Source: Lyophyllum atratum (taxonomy: Eukaryota > Basidiomycota > Agaricomycetes > Agaricales > Lyophyllaceae). From it: 64,000 nucleotides of DNA. Shown in pieces: positions 1 through 11,956 of the stretch; position 1 is the first letter of the stretch; each line of letters opens with the position of its first letter. Position numbers and translations under genes: made by a program. The stretch spans positions 186,001 through 250,000 of the forward strand of contig JACGCN010000052.1 in NCBI GenBank assembly GCA_014905825.1, written 5' to 3'. The notes under the pieces are model-generated. The model saw only the letters and a list, made by a program, of their open reading frames with translations. It searched no databases and was not told the origin of the DNA.

Positions 1-1011
1 CGCCTCGAGTGCCGTACGTCCACCCTGTTCGCATTACGTTCTATCACGCTGACCTTAACACATATCCCAGACCTGTGCGGACTCACGATTATTAATGTCA
101 TTATCCGACACTGGAAGCTGAAGCTGAACCCCGCAGGTCCCCAGGGCTTCGAATGTTGCGGTCCCTCGGATGATTTCGGTGGAACGTAAGTACCCTACCC
201 AAAATCCTGTCGAACATGTTCCAAATCCAACATCATGTATATCATCTCAGCTGCAATCGCATCGGCGGATACTGCCCTGCGCCTTGAACGAGGGTTGGCT
301 TCAAACGGTCGGCGCTTCATAGGACAAGAATCAACGCCATTCCACTGACATACAGAGCGTACATGTAGGCTTCAAGATTAGTACTTATACCACAGTTCCG
401 TCTACGTCTGCGAGTGTACTCGAGTACAGATGGATACAGTGCTTTTCCTGCGACCATAGACGTTCAGAAAAGTCGGCATAAGCCTAAGTATCGTAATCTC
501 GGTAATGCAAACAAGTGTTTGCAGTGCTCGAGGCTAAGGCTTGAAGACGCTGAAGATGACGGGCACGCATCCTTACCTTTGGTTTCTTCTCTCCGTACCC
601 ATCGGTCTGAGTTGAATTCAGAATCTTCATCGGAAATAGCTGGAAGGTCGCCTTGCACGTCTGATCGGTCGAAGCCGTGGCTTGATCGCCTCATCCAGGT
701 GCGGGGGACAAGTTGAAGCTGGGACAAGGAGGAGTGAGAGAAAAAGAACGTGTTGTTTGTCCGTATTAACCTCGGAAGGCTTCACCCTGCTTTCTCATGA
801 CCCGTTTCTGGCCTCCTCCTCCGTCATTCAGAATGACAGCTTGACGGATCTCTGTTCCTTGCCGCACAACACGAATTCCGGCGGCAGAAACTTGATGTAG
901 TATCGGTGTCCTCCCAGGCTCTCAATTCAAAAGCCAGTTTCTCCTTACGATAGGGCTCTAAAGTCCAACTTGACACATATCTCACTTCCTGTCGCACTCC
1001 TTAGACTCACG
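1..1011. other. No gene recognised
   Basis: I see no coding region with fungal codon pattern or a recognisable domain here. Short open frames exist on both strands but overlap each other and lack splice-supported extensions. The last 100-200 bases probably contain the promoter and 5' leader of the dehydrogenase that starts at 1012. Confidence 0.5.
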
Positions 1012-2339
1012 ATGGGAAAACTCAGGATCTCTGACTTCCTCCACGAACAATGTATGAAGGTCCCACCCGTCGCCACAGCCGACCTTACTGGGAAGACGGT
1101 CATGGTGATAGGGGCTAACACCGGCCTGGGCTTTGAGGCTAGCAAGCACTTTGCTCGCATGAATCCTGCGCGCCTTATCTTGGCTTGTCGGAGCACGACC
1201 AAGGGCGAGGCCGCGCTTGAAAGTCCGTAATTCCTATCGAAGTCTCTGGCATAGCTAATCACAACGATTCCAGAGTTACGAGAAGAAACGGGCTACGAAG
1301 GAGCGGAGCTATGGATCATCGACCTGTGTGAATTCTCTTCGGTGATGGAGTTCGCTGACAAGTTCGACAAGGATGGAGGTCGATTGGATATTCTTGTCAA
1401 GAACGCTGGCTGCACGCAATTTACGTATGAGACGACTGCAGATGGCTGGGAGAAGATGTGAGTCTTCATGTCGTAAATATCCACCAATGAAGGTGCTAAA
1501 TGTATTGATGTAGATTACAGGTCAACTGTCTATCCCTTGAGCTACTCGCTTTGCGATTACTTCCACGGATGATCAAGACGGCCGAGGAACATGCAACGCG
1601 GCCGAGGGTGGTGGTGGTGACGAGCGAACTGCACTTCTGGGCCAATTTCGATAAGCAAGTGGTGGATGGGAACAAGATCTACGAGAGCCTCAACAACAAA
1701 GAATACTGTACACCCAGGCAAGTCCCGTCCCATCTCTCTCTAACGCGTGTGCGGTGCTCATCTACGACCACAGCGTCATGGCCGTTCGTTACCAAATCTC
1801 CAAACGTAAGCTTCCCCTCCCCTCTCATATTCTATCCCCCACCGAACCAAAACTTACGCTCACACTCACGAACAGTTTTGAACGTCTTCTTCTACCAAGG
1901 CCTCAGCGACCGCCTCGCCCACTCACCTGTCATCGCCGTTGGCGTGAACCCGGGCTTCTGCCTCTCCGAATTCAGGCGATCCTTCGGCGGCCTCCGCGCG
2001 GTATTCGTCTGGGCTTTCGAGAAGGCGCTTGCCAGGACGACGGAAGAAGGCGGGCGCCAGCTCGTATACGCCGCTGTAGGGGAAGCCGAGGACGAGAGCC
2101 GGCTGCGGGGGGCGTATCTCTCCGCAGCGAAGGTTTCAGAGGCTAGTGACTTCGCGCTGGGTACGGAAGGAAGGGCTTTGCAGGATATGCTATGGGTAAG
2201 TATTTTGTTGGCGTGCTTTGAGAGGGAAAGCTGATGTGTCGTTGGGGGTCTGTAGGAGGAGATGATGGGGATACTTGGGAAAGTAGATCCTCGCGTTCAA
2301 GAGGTTGCGGAACGGTACCTCACACCTCCTGCGAGGTAG
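1012..2339 (+). CDS. Short-chain dehydrogenase/reductase (retinol-dehydrogenase-like)
   Basis: Six exons close in frame: 1012-1222, 1274-1457, 1514-1717, 1774-1805, 1876-2195 and 2256-2339, giving 344 residues. The classical SDR signatures are visible: the dinucleotide motif GANTGLG near residue 40, an NAG strand motif, and the catalytic YxxxK as YQISK at about 206-210. This is the fungal group resembling retinol dehydrogenases and WW-domain oxidoreductases, which reduce or oxidise carbonyl/alcohol pairs with NAD(P)H; the substrate cannot be told. The third intron (1718-1773) has a GC donor, and the frame and the conserved SVMAVRY junction both require it. The ATG at 1012 was chosen because it gives the usual MGKLRxxDFL start; an upstream in-frame ATG at 970 is possible. 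No obvious cluster partners are nearby. Confidence 0.9.
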
Positions 2340-3062
2340 ATTCGGTGCGGTTTGGTTTGTCACTTGGTCACGCAACATTTAACCTTTATATGTATCGGAG
2401 TCGTATATATCTTTTCGTGTACATTATTCTCTGGCAAGTAAAAACTCGGTAAATAAATAAATAAGAACAGAACTGTAGATGTAAATGAGTACTCGCTACG
2501 GCCCGGGGAAGGGTAGTATCCGAAATGCAAATGAGCCAAGGAAAGTAAAATCAGATAATTATTCAGAGAACAGGATAGTGATAGAAATTGCGGCTGGCTT
2601 AACCAGAACAGGAAAACTGACAATGCAACTAATTTGGTGCCACTCCGGTTCAGAAACATATGAGTGAGTGTCTCAATGGTTTCAAACCGAGCGCTCTTTC
2701 TCTTCGTCGATCCAATCCAACGCTGTACTGATCCTAGAAGTAGTAGCCGTTTGTGTCTGGTGTTGTAGCTTCGCTAGGGATCCCGCCAGGTGACAGGTAG
2801 GATCCATCCAGCATGTCCGTGATTGCGATGGCGGATAGTGATCATGATGTCTATTGGCGGGCGGGAGGGAAACCTTGAGCCCTCTGTATTGACCGGTTTC
2901 AATTTAGCAGCCCTCGCAGGGTTTCCATTTTGACCTCATTTCGTGTTGTACGATGTTGGAAAAGAAAACTTCATAGAATTGTGCTACTAGGTTGGACCTA
3001 CTATATCTAGTGAAAACTGAGAAATTCTGAGTCGTGGTCCACTGAGTGTTCGATGGTCGTTT
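2340..3062. other. Intergenic, convergent 3' ends
   Basis: This lies between the 3' ends of the dehydrogenase and the minus-strand HMG-box gene. No gene is seen. From about 2885 the sequence resembles, in inverted orientation, the flank downstream of the second HMG-box gene (15443-15600). Confidence 0.5.
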
Positions 3063-3861
3063 CTAAAACATGTCCCAAGTCCCAGACCCACCATCAATAG
3101 CCTGACTATCACGAAATGCTGCCTCATAAGCCGAAAAGTCGACCGAGGGATCGTAGTACAAGTCCCAAGGTTGCGGCACACTGGGTCCACCAAGTGGCGC
3201 TTGCTGCTTGTAGAAATCGTTCCTGCTGGCAGTGGTCCCGGACACGTCACCAAAAGCGTATTCATAGTCGGAATAGCTCTGTTGATGCCAAACGTCGGGT
3301 TCGTGGCCAGGCACCGTATCGAATGGAGTATCGTAGTGCTGAGTTTACTAGTCAGAAAATGTGCGCGTAGACGGTACTAGTAAAGATCAGACGTACTTGG
3401 GTAGCACAATAAGCATTATGTGGGGCGTTCTGAAAGCTAGCATTGGTCTTTGAAGGAGATTGGCCGACGCCGAGGGGATGCGCCGTCGAAGCAGCTGCTG
3501 GAGTAGACGCCCAGGGCTGGCCCCGAATCCTCGCCTTCTCGGCTTTCGCCAACGCCTTCAACTCTTTCTCCGTCTCCTTCTCCTCCTCCTTCTCCGCCTT
3601 ACTTCTCGGCCTGTACCTGTAGTCCGGGTGCATGGCTTCGTGCTCCATTTTCTTGAGAGCAGCGCGCCGTTCAAACTCGGCCCTGACCGCGGGGTCCTCG
3701 TTACGCCAGAGCGTACCAATGATCCGTGAGATTTCTGCTTGTGTTCTGAAGGTCCCGGGAGGTGAGGGAGGAGGTAGACGAGGTCCCATCTCGGAGCGAT
3801 ACAGAATGAAGGAGTTAGGAGGACGCGGAATTCTGTCCAGTTTCTCCGACTTGCGTGGCAT
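3063..3861 (-). CDS. MATA-type HMG-box transcription factor, copy 1
   Basis: Two exons, 3397-3861 and 3063-3338, encode 246 residues. Residues about 10-95 form an HMG box of the fungal mating/pheromone-response type: RIPRPPNSFILYRSE, then IIGTLWRNE, then a basic stretch ending HPDYRYRPRSK. The C-terminal half is polar and rich in Gln, Tyr and Asp, as expected of an activation region. Such proteins bind the minor groove at CTTTG-containing sites and control mating or fruiting programmes; which programme applies here is unknown. A TATA-like element and a CTTTG dyad lie 110-160 bases upstream. A second inverted copy lies at 14648-15442 with the same intron position. Both copies have intact frames, so neither is a pseudogene by sequence. 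Confidence 0.88.
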
Positions 3862-3972
3862 GATGTACGATGGCAGGAACTGTTACACGAGAGGTCGTTC
3901 GGTGAAACAGGAAGAGTTGGAGCGGTTAGACAAGGTTGTATGAGCTTCGACAGTTTGCAGTAGATTCCGGCG

Positions 3973-3978
3973 CTTATA
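3973..3978 (-). promoter_or_regulatory. TATA-like element of HMG-box copy 1
   Basis: GATATAAGCG on the minus strand, about 112 bases before the ATG. The same GATATAAGCG stands 107 bases before the ATG of copy 2, so it has been kept while neighbouring bases drifted. Confidence 0.5.
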
Positions 3979-4017
3979 TCCCAGCGCAGAAGGCAAAGCG
4001 CGACGGTCAATTGGTGT

Positions 4018-4037
4018 GCTTTGGCCAACGCCAAAGC
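4018..4037. promoter_or_regulatory. CTTTG/CAAAG dyad upstream of HMG-box copy 1
   Basis: A near-perfect inverted repeat with arms GCTTTGG and CCAAAGC and a 6-base centre, about 157 bases before the ATG. CTTTG is the core bound by SOX/MATA-type HMG boxes. A further CTTTGACGTC core lies at about 4087-4097. Copy 2 keeps the same dyad at 14482-14501. Autoregulation is an inference. Confidence 0.45.
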
Positions 4038-4420
4038 AGCCAGGCCAGCCATGAACGCCACTTGGCCCTGTGAGGAACTCTTGATCGACGTCAAAGCAGC
4101 GAAGGAGAAATCCTTTGATGGAAACTTCGCTTCTGCTTGAATACGTCTCTCTCGCCGGTCAGCAAGCGCTCAGGCTGAGAAGGCCACTTGCAACGGTTCG
4201 GGCCAACTTCGAGCTGTCATAAATCCGTGGTACTGAGCTTTCAAATCCATGAGAGTGTGCTCCCAGAGTATTACATGCGGATGCATCAATGACTCCAGGA
4301 TGCGATTGTCGAAGCGGAAAAAAGAGTGTTGCGAGTCGCCCAAGTAAGTGTATGTATGCGCCGGGGGGCGATGTTCAACATTGACTGGCATCCTGCTCCT
4401 AGATTTCTACGTCAAAAACA

Positions 4421-7209
4421 CCCCTTAGCGATGTGGCTAAGGATAGGATGACTTACGATGCCTGCGCTAGCAGAAGCGTTGGGTATGTGCACTGGCACTC
4501 TGCAGTGATCGCTTTCAAGTTCGGCCAGTCGCTAGGTTGGAATTTATCGTGGGAATTAAGATAAGATAATCTGAGATAACTGGAGGATAGCCACCTAAAA
4601 GTTTATTTCCTCGTCTACTCGAGTATATCATACATCTGGGCATTAGACGGAACATCTCCTATCAAACCGTAAATAGAAAGACGAAGATGTGTTAGAGTCC
4701 AAGACGAGGTTGGTGGGGGAGTCGAATAGTCTGAAGGGAAACTGGAGGAGGGCGACAAGCTGGTTGCTGGGCTTAGGAGCTGTCCCGACGCTGCTAGACG
4801 CGAACCAGTGGCCGGTCTGCGGGTGACGGAACAAGGCCGTAGTATGAGATGAGAGAGCATGCAACATAGGATGAAAACGGCTATAGAGTCTGCCAAACCG
4901 AACCGCGACGGAGAGCATCTGGTTACGACTTCTGATCAGCGTAGATGCACGATATGTTCCAGACTCGTGCTCCTTCTGATCTTTTCCATTATACAGAATC
5001 TATCTACAGTGTTTGTGTATCGTTTCGCATCGCATAGATGGATACAATTATACAGCGACTCCGTTCGAAGTCATGATCAACTGGTGCTAGTGGGCCGATG
5101 AACGGCATATCCGAGTTCTACGCTCCAGGAATGGGATAGGTGACGTCAACAAGTTGGCGAGCATCCACTGGCACAGCCGCACAGCAAGGATCGGGGCACT
5201 ATCATCCAGATCATGGACAGTAAGGTCAGTGATATGTATTCCCTTCATAAGCCATTGATTCCCCCGCGACTAAACCATCATGCTTCCAACAAAAAGCGAA
5301 AGTGCTCGACAGGTAACTTAAGGATACCCTCCATGGTATATGATGCCAGATGACTGATATTCCGCGGTCTGTTCAGCGGCCTGTGTTGATATAGGTACAG
5401 TTACTGAGTGGTATTCAACTTTCAACACAGGTTTCAAATTCCTGCTCGCTAAGTCACATGCCAAAAGAGGTGGCGCCCGCGGACCGTGAGTGTACACTAA
5501 GCCTTGGGCTGGGAACGCATCTGACCAGGGAAAATATGAGTCTAGTGTCTTATTTTTGGGAAAGCTGTTCGTACTTGTTTCTTCCTACCAACCGCCGACT
5601 AAGGGCGACGTAGATATTCCAATGTTCTCTTGGCAGACCTATGGAGCATATACTGTCCGGGAAATACTGTAGACGCAGCTTCGAATTGCGAGAAAAAACG
5701 ACGCACCTTTGAAATAAAATAACACAGCTTGGCCAATTGGAAGTGATCAAAACTTTGACACAAGTTGCATTCCATGATACTCAACACACCCTGTTCATCG
5801 GATGAATAGCGCAAGTCATCAGACTTGGGCGAAAGACGATGTGCAGGCCGAAGTATAGTCCCATGCAATGCTTGAAGCAAGGTTGAAGTGACAGTAGACG
5901 TGAGATCTGATATCGATCTAAGATTGGCTGATTAGATAGTGGCTGTGAATCAAATGCCAACAGGAGTGGCAGCGACCTCGATTCCCCTCTCGTTGTTCCC
6001 TAAAGTACAGGCTACGTGCGATGTCATACCTATAGGTCCCGAGTGTCTGAATTCCACGATAAGGTGAGATTGAGCACCTTCGCCATTACAAATGGGACGC
6101 CGTGTGATGTGCCGAGGTGTCCGACATGCTTGACCGGACAACACGCGACCGGTTCTGTGGATGAACCTCAGGATATCTCAAGTATTCTTCAAGAGTCCAG
6201 CAAAACAGTCAGGCAGAATGTTGAGACTTGGGTCCAGCAGCCAAGTCCTGAAGGCATGTCAAACATTTGGCCGGGGAAACTCCGCTTACTCGGGAGTCGG
6301 AATATGGGCTAGAGCCTAGAAATTACACGTTGTGCCGCGTCGTCTCTCAAAGATGTTTCCCAACCTGTGTAGATCACTGGAACCGCTGTTAGGCTGTGTC
6401 GTTTTTCTCAGGTCATCATTAGCTGCGTCGTTTCCTTCATCAAAACCTCTGAAGGTGTGTTTATTTTCGCGGAAATTGCCAAGCTGCGTCCATAATCATG
6501 AATTTGATTTTCCGGACAGTATATGCGCCATACAGACCTCAACGGCAGGCGAAATAATGACACAAGTTACTCAACAGTCTTTGATTCAAAGCAGCTTGCT
6601 TCGCGCACTGGGGTAATTGACGTCGACAGTGCGTGCTTCGTGCCGAGTGACACAGATCTGAATGCTGAAACCATAGTAAGTTCTCATTGCATATTATGAG
6701 ACGCATCGCACACTGAGGCGCGTATTCTTCTGCAGCAGATCAAAACATCCAGACATGTTGAGCGAGGTGCAAAAGATGCTGTTTGAGCCGGAACGAGGGG
6801 TCTGGGGTCCACGTATTTTCCCGAGGATTACTGTAGCCGAAAGGTCTTTTAACTTTTTTGTGTAACATTAGCAAAAGGACTTTGGGAAAGCAGCCGGGGT
6901 TCCTGTATGCTGAGCAATGTCGGTGTTCTTAGCACTTAAAATCATCGCGAATGTAGTCCGCTGAACGGACATGTAGATCGTAGGAGATGGCTGAAGACCG
7001 CCATAGCTTGTAAGCTCAGTAAGTGTCGCACAATATACGTACTCGTATTTGGGCACGAGCCACTAGTGCGTGGCCCTTACATTTGGGGGCATCTGCGATA
7101 AAACGAATGACAAGTGCGACGGTTGGAGCAGCGGAAGCCAATCATTTCGCCGCTTCACTTGGAGGTTGGACTTCCACATTGTCTCCGGTTCGGCAACAAC
7201 TTTGAAAGG
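4421..7209. other. About 2.8 kb without a recognisable gene
   Basis: Only short, unsupported open frames are present, without recognisable domains or splice-consistent extensions. The base composition is ordinary and I saw no tandem repeat. It may be decayed intergenic or old mobile-element DNA, but I recognise no transposase, reverse transcriptase or terminal repeats. Confidence 0.45.
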
Positions 7210-7211
7210 TC

Positions 7212-8060
7212 TTAAGGTTCGTTGGAGTGAGACCCATTAACCGTAGACGAGGTATGACTCACCAGGATGCCATGTCTTCCTTGACCTCCTTGTCGGTGAA
7301 TTTGCGGAGTGTATGATACAGTTAGTTGACCTCCTCGACGCTGGTACCGTCCTCGGCGCCTGTATTTGGGGAATACGCCAGATGCGCCGCCACCGCAAGG
7401 GAACCCAGCAGGTATGATATACTTAGTTGACCTCCTCGACACTGGGACCGTCCTCGGCACCTGCACCTGGGAATCCGCCGGGAGCGCCGCCATCGCCAGG
7501 GAATCCGCCAGGTGCACCACCAGGAGCACCAACCGCAGCGCCATAGAGTGTTGCACGACGGGGCTGGAAAGAATATGTTAAGAATCCTGAGCAAACGATA
7601 GGGGACGTACACGGCAACCGACTCCAACTCCTTCTGCTTCTCTTCAATTCCTCTTTCGAGCCTTCCTAGGAGGCGTCGAGCCACAAGGTGGTATCATTGA
7701 TGGCAGACTCCAGCTTGTCCTTGTCACCGGCCTCGAACTTATCGGAGAGCTTCTCACCGTTGATGTAGTTACGAAGGCTATATGCCTAGGATTCAGGGCC
7801 CATCTTGGCGGTGACGCAAGCTGCAGCAGCCTCGTCCTCAGCTAGAGTAATGGGTGGTTAGAAGGGACTAGAAAGGCCAAGGAGTAATGAGACTCACGCC
7901 TTATCAGTTGCTTGAACGTGAAGGCGACAACAGATGGTGGTGGAGTCCGGGCACCCTCGGCGTTCTCAATGATACAGAACGGATGAAGACGTGCTTTGAG
8001 CAACTGCACGAGGCGTAAAAATTCGTCCTTGGGTTTAGCAACAACCGCGCTGTGAAAGCG
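7212..8060 (-). pseudogene. Scrambled Hsp70 fragments
   Basis: Reading the minus strand from 8060 down, pieces of Hsp70 appear out of order and in broken frames. First is a fragment like the N-terminal ATPase domain of mitochondrial Hsp70 (IENAEGART then PSVVAFT, about 7915-7975). Next is part of the C-terminal substrate domain (NYINGEKLSDKFEAGDKDKL, about 7690-7790). Then come the Gly/Pro-rich cytosolic tail ending DGPSVEEVN and a stop at about 7423, a second diverged tail ending DGTSVEEVN and a stop near 7322, and finally an N-terminal-like piece (RKFTDKEVKEDM) near 7265-7310. Mitochondrial-type and cytosolic-type pieces are therefore mixed. With in-frame stops and no continuous ATPase domain, it cannot encode a chaperone. 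Confidence 0.7.
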
Positions 8061-9464
8061 GAGGTCAGCTCGTCTCATAGGAAGAATGCAGGATGGACTC
8101 ACAAGGTTCAGAATCATTAGTCGTCCGGACACAACTCTCGTACTTCGCCGTGATCTCCCCCCGGAGACAGATCCCACCCCTTCAAAACTGTCGTAGATCG
8201 CATGTTCTGCATCTGGAGCGAAGAAAAGTGAGACCAGTCTCAGAGTGTGTTGAGGTGGGAGACGAGATGGAGGGTAGAGTCCCTCTGGACGTTGCGATCG
8301 GAAAGACTGCGGCAAGCTGCTTGCTGGTGAAGACGTTGCTGATCGGGAGGGCTTCTGCATAAAAGCGGTAAGAAACATCAATATTAACCACAGGAGAAGC
8401 CACTCACCCCGCTTAGGATCTTGGCCTTCGCATTACCAATAAGTATCCGAGGACACAACCTCGAGAGTAGTAATCCAAATTACTCGCGTTCTGATTCAAA
8501 GGCTTCGAATTCAGTCGATGTCAAAGAAGAGGGAAGAAGACTAAGCAACACGGTGGCTATACGTGGATTGTACTCGCAAGGCGCCGCTAGGCACGGCCAC
8601 CATTTGTCTGTGCTGCAACGTCGGGATCACAGCCGGTGCACCCGTATGCCCAGAAATATTGGAAAAGCCGCGAGGCTGCTTGTGCATCTCGACAGTTACA
8701 TCATCACCAGCTGGGCATCGAACAAATGTCAGCACGCTATACCGGCCGGGAATGGGAAATGAAGGGGTATGTTCGACCTGGAGGACGCCCGAACTCGCTG
8801 CAGTGCCCGTGTTGCAGGCAAGGTCCTGTCAGAGCGATGGCATGCGCATACATCAATCAGGTCACCGAGTCAAAACAAGCGAGAAGGAACAGATTAGTAC
8901 GGCACTGTCAACGCTTGTAAAAGGCGAGCTGCTTGTAGGCTTGCGGACACTGGACGAGTCAGCATCTTGTCGGCATCGACACTGTTGATCCAGAGCTGCT
9001 GGAACATTGAGTGCACAGAGGTCGCGAAAATCACCGTAGCGATGTAGAGTCGATTTTTCGACGGGACAAAGAGCATACATGTGCATGTAACTATTGAAAA
9101 GGTCATTACCAGTGAGGAGCTCTAGTAGTAGAAGAACAGTGTACGCTGGGGACGAGCAATTTCAAAGGAGCAGGTGAGAACCATGAGTAATTGGGAACAC
9201 GTAATGCCATCACGCCATCACTTTTTTTTGCTCTGATTCCCACGCGCAAGGCAGGTTGATATATCCTCGTTCTATAAATAGAACTCGGAACCCGTCGTGG
9301 AGACAACCCAAGTCCAATCCACAGTATTACTAGTAGTACCATCACCCAAGAGGCCAGCCAAGCTTCAATGTACTTCACTTCTTCAATAAATTAGAGAGAC
9401 AACGACCAGAAAGTACAACGCCCCAGAGAGCCAGCCTCGGTAACTTATCAGGGCAATAATCCAC
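8061..9464. other. Intergenic, no clear gene
   Basis: Open frames up to about 140 codons occur on both strands (for example 8563-8988 plus), but none has a recognisable domain or consistent introns. The part next to 9464 will hold the 3' untranslated region of the kinesin gene. Confidence 0.4.
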
Positions 9465-11956
9465 TCATGACGTCCTCGCCTGCTTCTTCGCTGTCCCAAT
9501 CGTCGTATTATTCACCTGCGAAAAAAACGAACCATGAGTATACTCAACAAGGCCATGCATCGGGGAGAACGTGTTCATACCTTTGTGGCGAACCGCAGGG
9601 ACGTGAGCGACTCGTTGAGATGCGCCGCGAGGGGAGAGAGGTTCAAAAACATCTACAGCGCAAGGTCCTCGTGAGCACATTGCAAGAAGGAAGACGGGAG
9701 GCAAGGGACATACCAGCGTCTTCGAATTTCCACTAAGCGAGTTTTGCAGCAAATACGTCAACTACCCCAAATCAACTCAGCCGTCTTTCAAGTAACAAAG
9801 AAAAAGCACCCTCACCTTGGAATTCCTATACGGTATATGCTTCCCCTCCGCCCCCACCCCACCCGCCCCCCTCTCCCCCAACGCAGCAATAACATCCCCA
9901 AGCGCACTCAAGCTCTTATTAATACTCTGCGTCTCCCTCAACCGCTCCTTATCCGCCCCGCCCGCCGCAAAGCTCACATTAAGCCTCTCGCTCCCCGCCA
10001 GGTCCACCAAATTCAGACTCCCCTCGCACGCCCCTCCTCCCCCCTCCCCGGCTCCGGTGCTGACGCCCCGGATGCGGAGCGTGAAGACGGAGTGCGAGCG
10101 GGAGGAACGCTCGTTCATGAGCGTGGCGGCGACGCTGCGGCGTTTCTGCGCGAGGGCGAGGAGGGTGCGGACTTGGGCGGCGGAGTGTAGGGGGACGACG
10201 GTGACGTCGGTGACGCGCGTCGCGCCGGTGCGGGCGTCATGCTTGACTTCGTGCTTCTTCTTGTCAAAGTCGTGTGCACCGAGGAGGTCGTTGATGGTTT
10301 CGTTGTACTGTTTTGGGTTCGTGTTAGTTGGGGAAGGGAAGGGAAGGAGTAGGGGGAAAGGAAGGGACGTACGATCTCGAGGAATTGGCCCTCCATAGTG
10401 TACTCCCAGCCCTTGCTCTTCATCTGCTCGGCCACGCGGAAGACTTGGTCGACGGCGCGGGGGATCATGCCCGAGTTTTCTTCGGTCTATGGAGGTATCA
10501 GTAGAGGCGTACAAAGTAGATAGATTCCACGTACTGGACCACCCTCCATCGTATATGACTTGCCAGAGCCCGTCTGGCCATAGGCAAAGATACAAACGTT
10601 GTATCCATCCGTGCAACTCTGAGCAAGCTGCGAGATCTCGTCGAAGACTTCTGCCTGCGTAGCGCTAGGCTCGAAGACCTGAAATTATGTTAGCACAATC
10701 CATAGGTACGCGTAAAAGATAAAGAATGAAGGAAGGAAGAACTTGAGCTACGGTCTGTCGACCATGCCCATCGAAGCAGAGACGAAAGAATCCCGTAAAC
10801 CACAGATATTCGCACACACCTTGTCAAACCCAAAGTTGTACACCTCCTTGCGTTCCTGGCCCGTCGCACTCTCGCTCGACGAAGCCAAAACAATCTCCTT
10901 GTGATCCCGCTTGTCGGGGAACGTCATGTCCGCCTCTTCTTCAGCATCCGAGGGCAGCACCGGTCGTACACGGCAGAAAACGCGAATGTTGCCCTTGAGT
11001 TCCTGCACCATGTTATGCAGCTGCCTCCGCACGATCTCGCTCTCCATCACCTCCTTCTTCATCTCCTCCACGTCCCGCTCCGCACCCTCCAGTTTCGCCG
11101 TCAGCTCCGCAACCAAACGCGTCTGCGCCTCCACCTGCGCCTGCAGAAGCTGATTCTGCGTCGTCAACGTAAGGTGCGCCGTCGACTGCATCGCCAACGT
11201 CGCCTTGAGCGCCGACACCGCATCCCTCTCCCGCTCCAAATCCCCCCGACACAACCTCAAATCCTCGCCCACCTCCCTCGCCTCCCTCGCCCGCTGCTTC
11301 ACATCCATCTCCAGGTCCATCACCTCCCTCGCATGTCTCTTCTTCAGCGCCTCGATCTCGTCCGACGCGTGCACCAGCTCGCGCCGCTGGTTCAGATCGT
11401 GGTTCCGCGCGGCTGCGAGCTCGCGGGAAATGACGCTATGGTTCTCCTGCAACTCGGCGACTTTGGCGCGCTCGGCTTCCATGTCCTGCGCGAGACGGGC
11501 GGCATCGGCGGCACGGGCGGATTCGATGGAGGTGAGCTGGGTTTGCAGCTCGGTGAACCGTTTGTCATCGGAGGAGCGGCCGGAGACAGTGCGGGAGCGG
11601 GAAGGCGGGGGTTGTGGCCGGCTTGTGGGAGGGGCACTTGTGCCTCGGGTGGATTTTGTGAGATTGGGGGCGCGGGGTTGGGTAAGTTTTGGGGGGAGTT
11701 GGGAGGGGCCGGGTTTGGGGCCGGACCTCATGAGAGCCGCGCCGGGTCTTGCGAGGTTCGGTGCTGTTCTGGAGGTTTGGAGTGTCCTGTTCTGATTGGG
11801 TCGGCTTGCACCAACCGCACCGATGGCGGGCAGTTTGCGTGGCTGGTCGAGAGCCTCGTCGTCATCGTCGTCATCGTTGGCCTTGCGTTTCCGAGTCTGC
11901 ATGGAGGGGCCAGGTTGTGTTGGGGAGGAGTGCAACCTTGGTAGCCGAGACGCCAT
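9465..11956 (-). CDS. Kinesin-14 (C-terminal motor, Kar3/Ncd type)
   Basis: Seven exons close in frame: 10820-11956, 10535-10678, 10373-10486, 9816-10307, 9714-9761, 9581-9652 and 9465-9515, giving 685 residues. Residues 1-130 are a basic, Pro/Ser-rich tail with an acidic run, probably a microtubule-binding tail with an NLS. About 135-315 is a long heptad coiled coil. The motor follows from the neck [14 protein letters not shown] near 318, the arrangement of minus-end-directed kinesin-14. Motor motifs are intact: P-loop GQTGSGKS at 413-420, switch I NERSSRSH at 530-537, switch II DLAGSE at 567-572. The family cross-links and slides spindle microtubules and serves in karyogamy. The ATG at 11956 is the first one giving a typical tail start; ATGs a few codons upstream are in frame. 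Confidence 0.93.

Larger units (their letters stand above)
2885..4420. repeat. Left arm of an imperfect inverted duplication
   Basis: The reverse complement of this stretch matches 14220-15600. The match covers the whole HMG-box gene, its intron, about 550 bases of upstream DNA and about 150 bases of 3' flank. The limits are approximate and judged by eye. Matching landmarks include a block reading AGGAGCAGGA on the reverse strand near 4395 (copy at 14240), the promoter dyad at 4018-4037 (copy at 14482-14501), and CCTAGTAGCA beyond the stop. The arms have diverged: the proteins are roughly 85% identical and the non-coding parts less so. Confidence 0.8.

Noticed and set aside
8563..8988. Cys-rich 141-codon frame as a secreted protein
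   Set aside because: No signal peptide, an overlapping frame on the other strand, and no conserved pattern.
10901..11944. Long plus-strand frame of 347 codons rich in Leu, Arg and His
   Set aside because: It is the antisense of the kinesin coiled-coil exon; its composition is what a GC-rich exon gives on the opposite strand.
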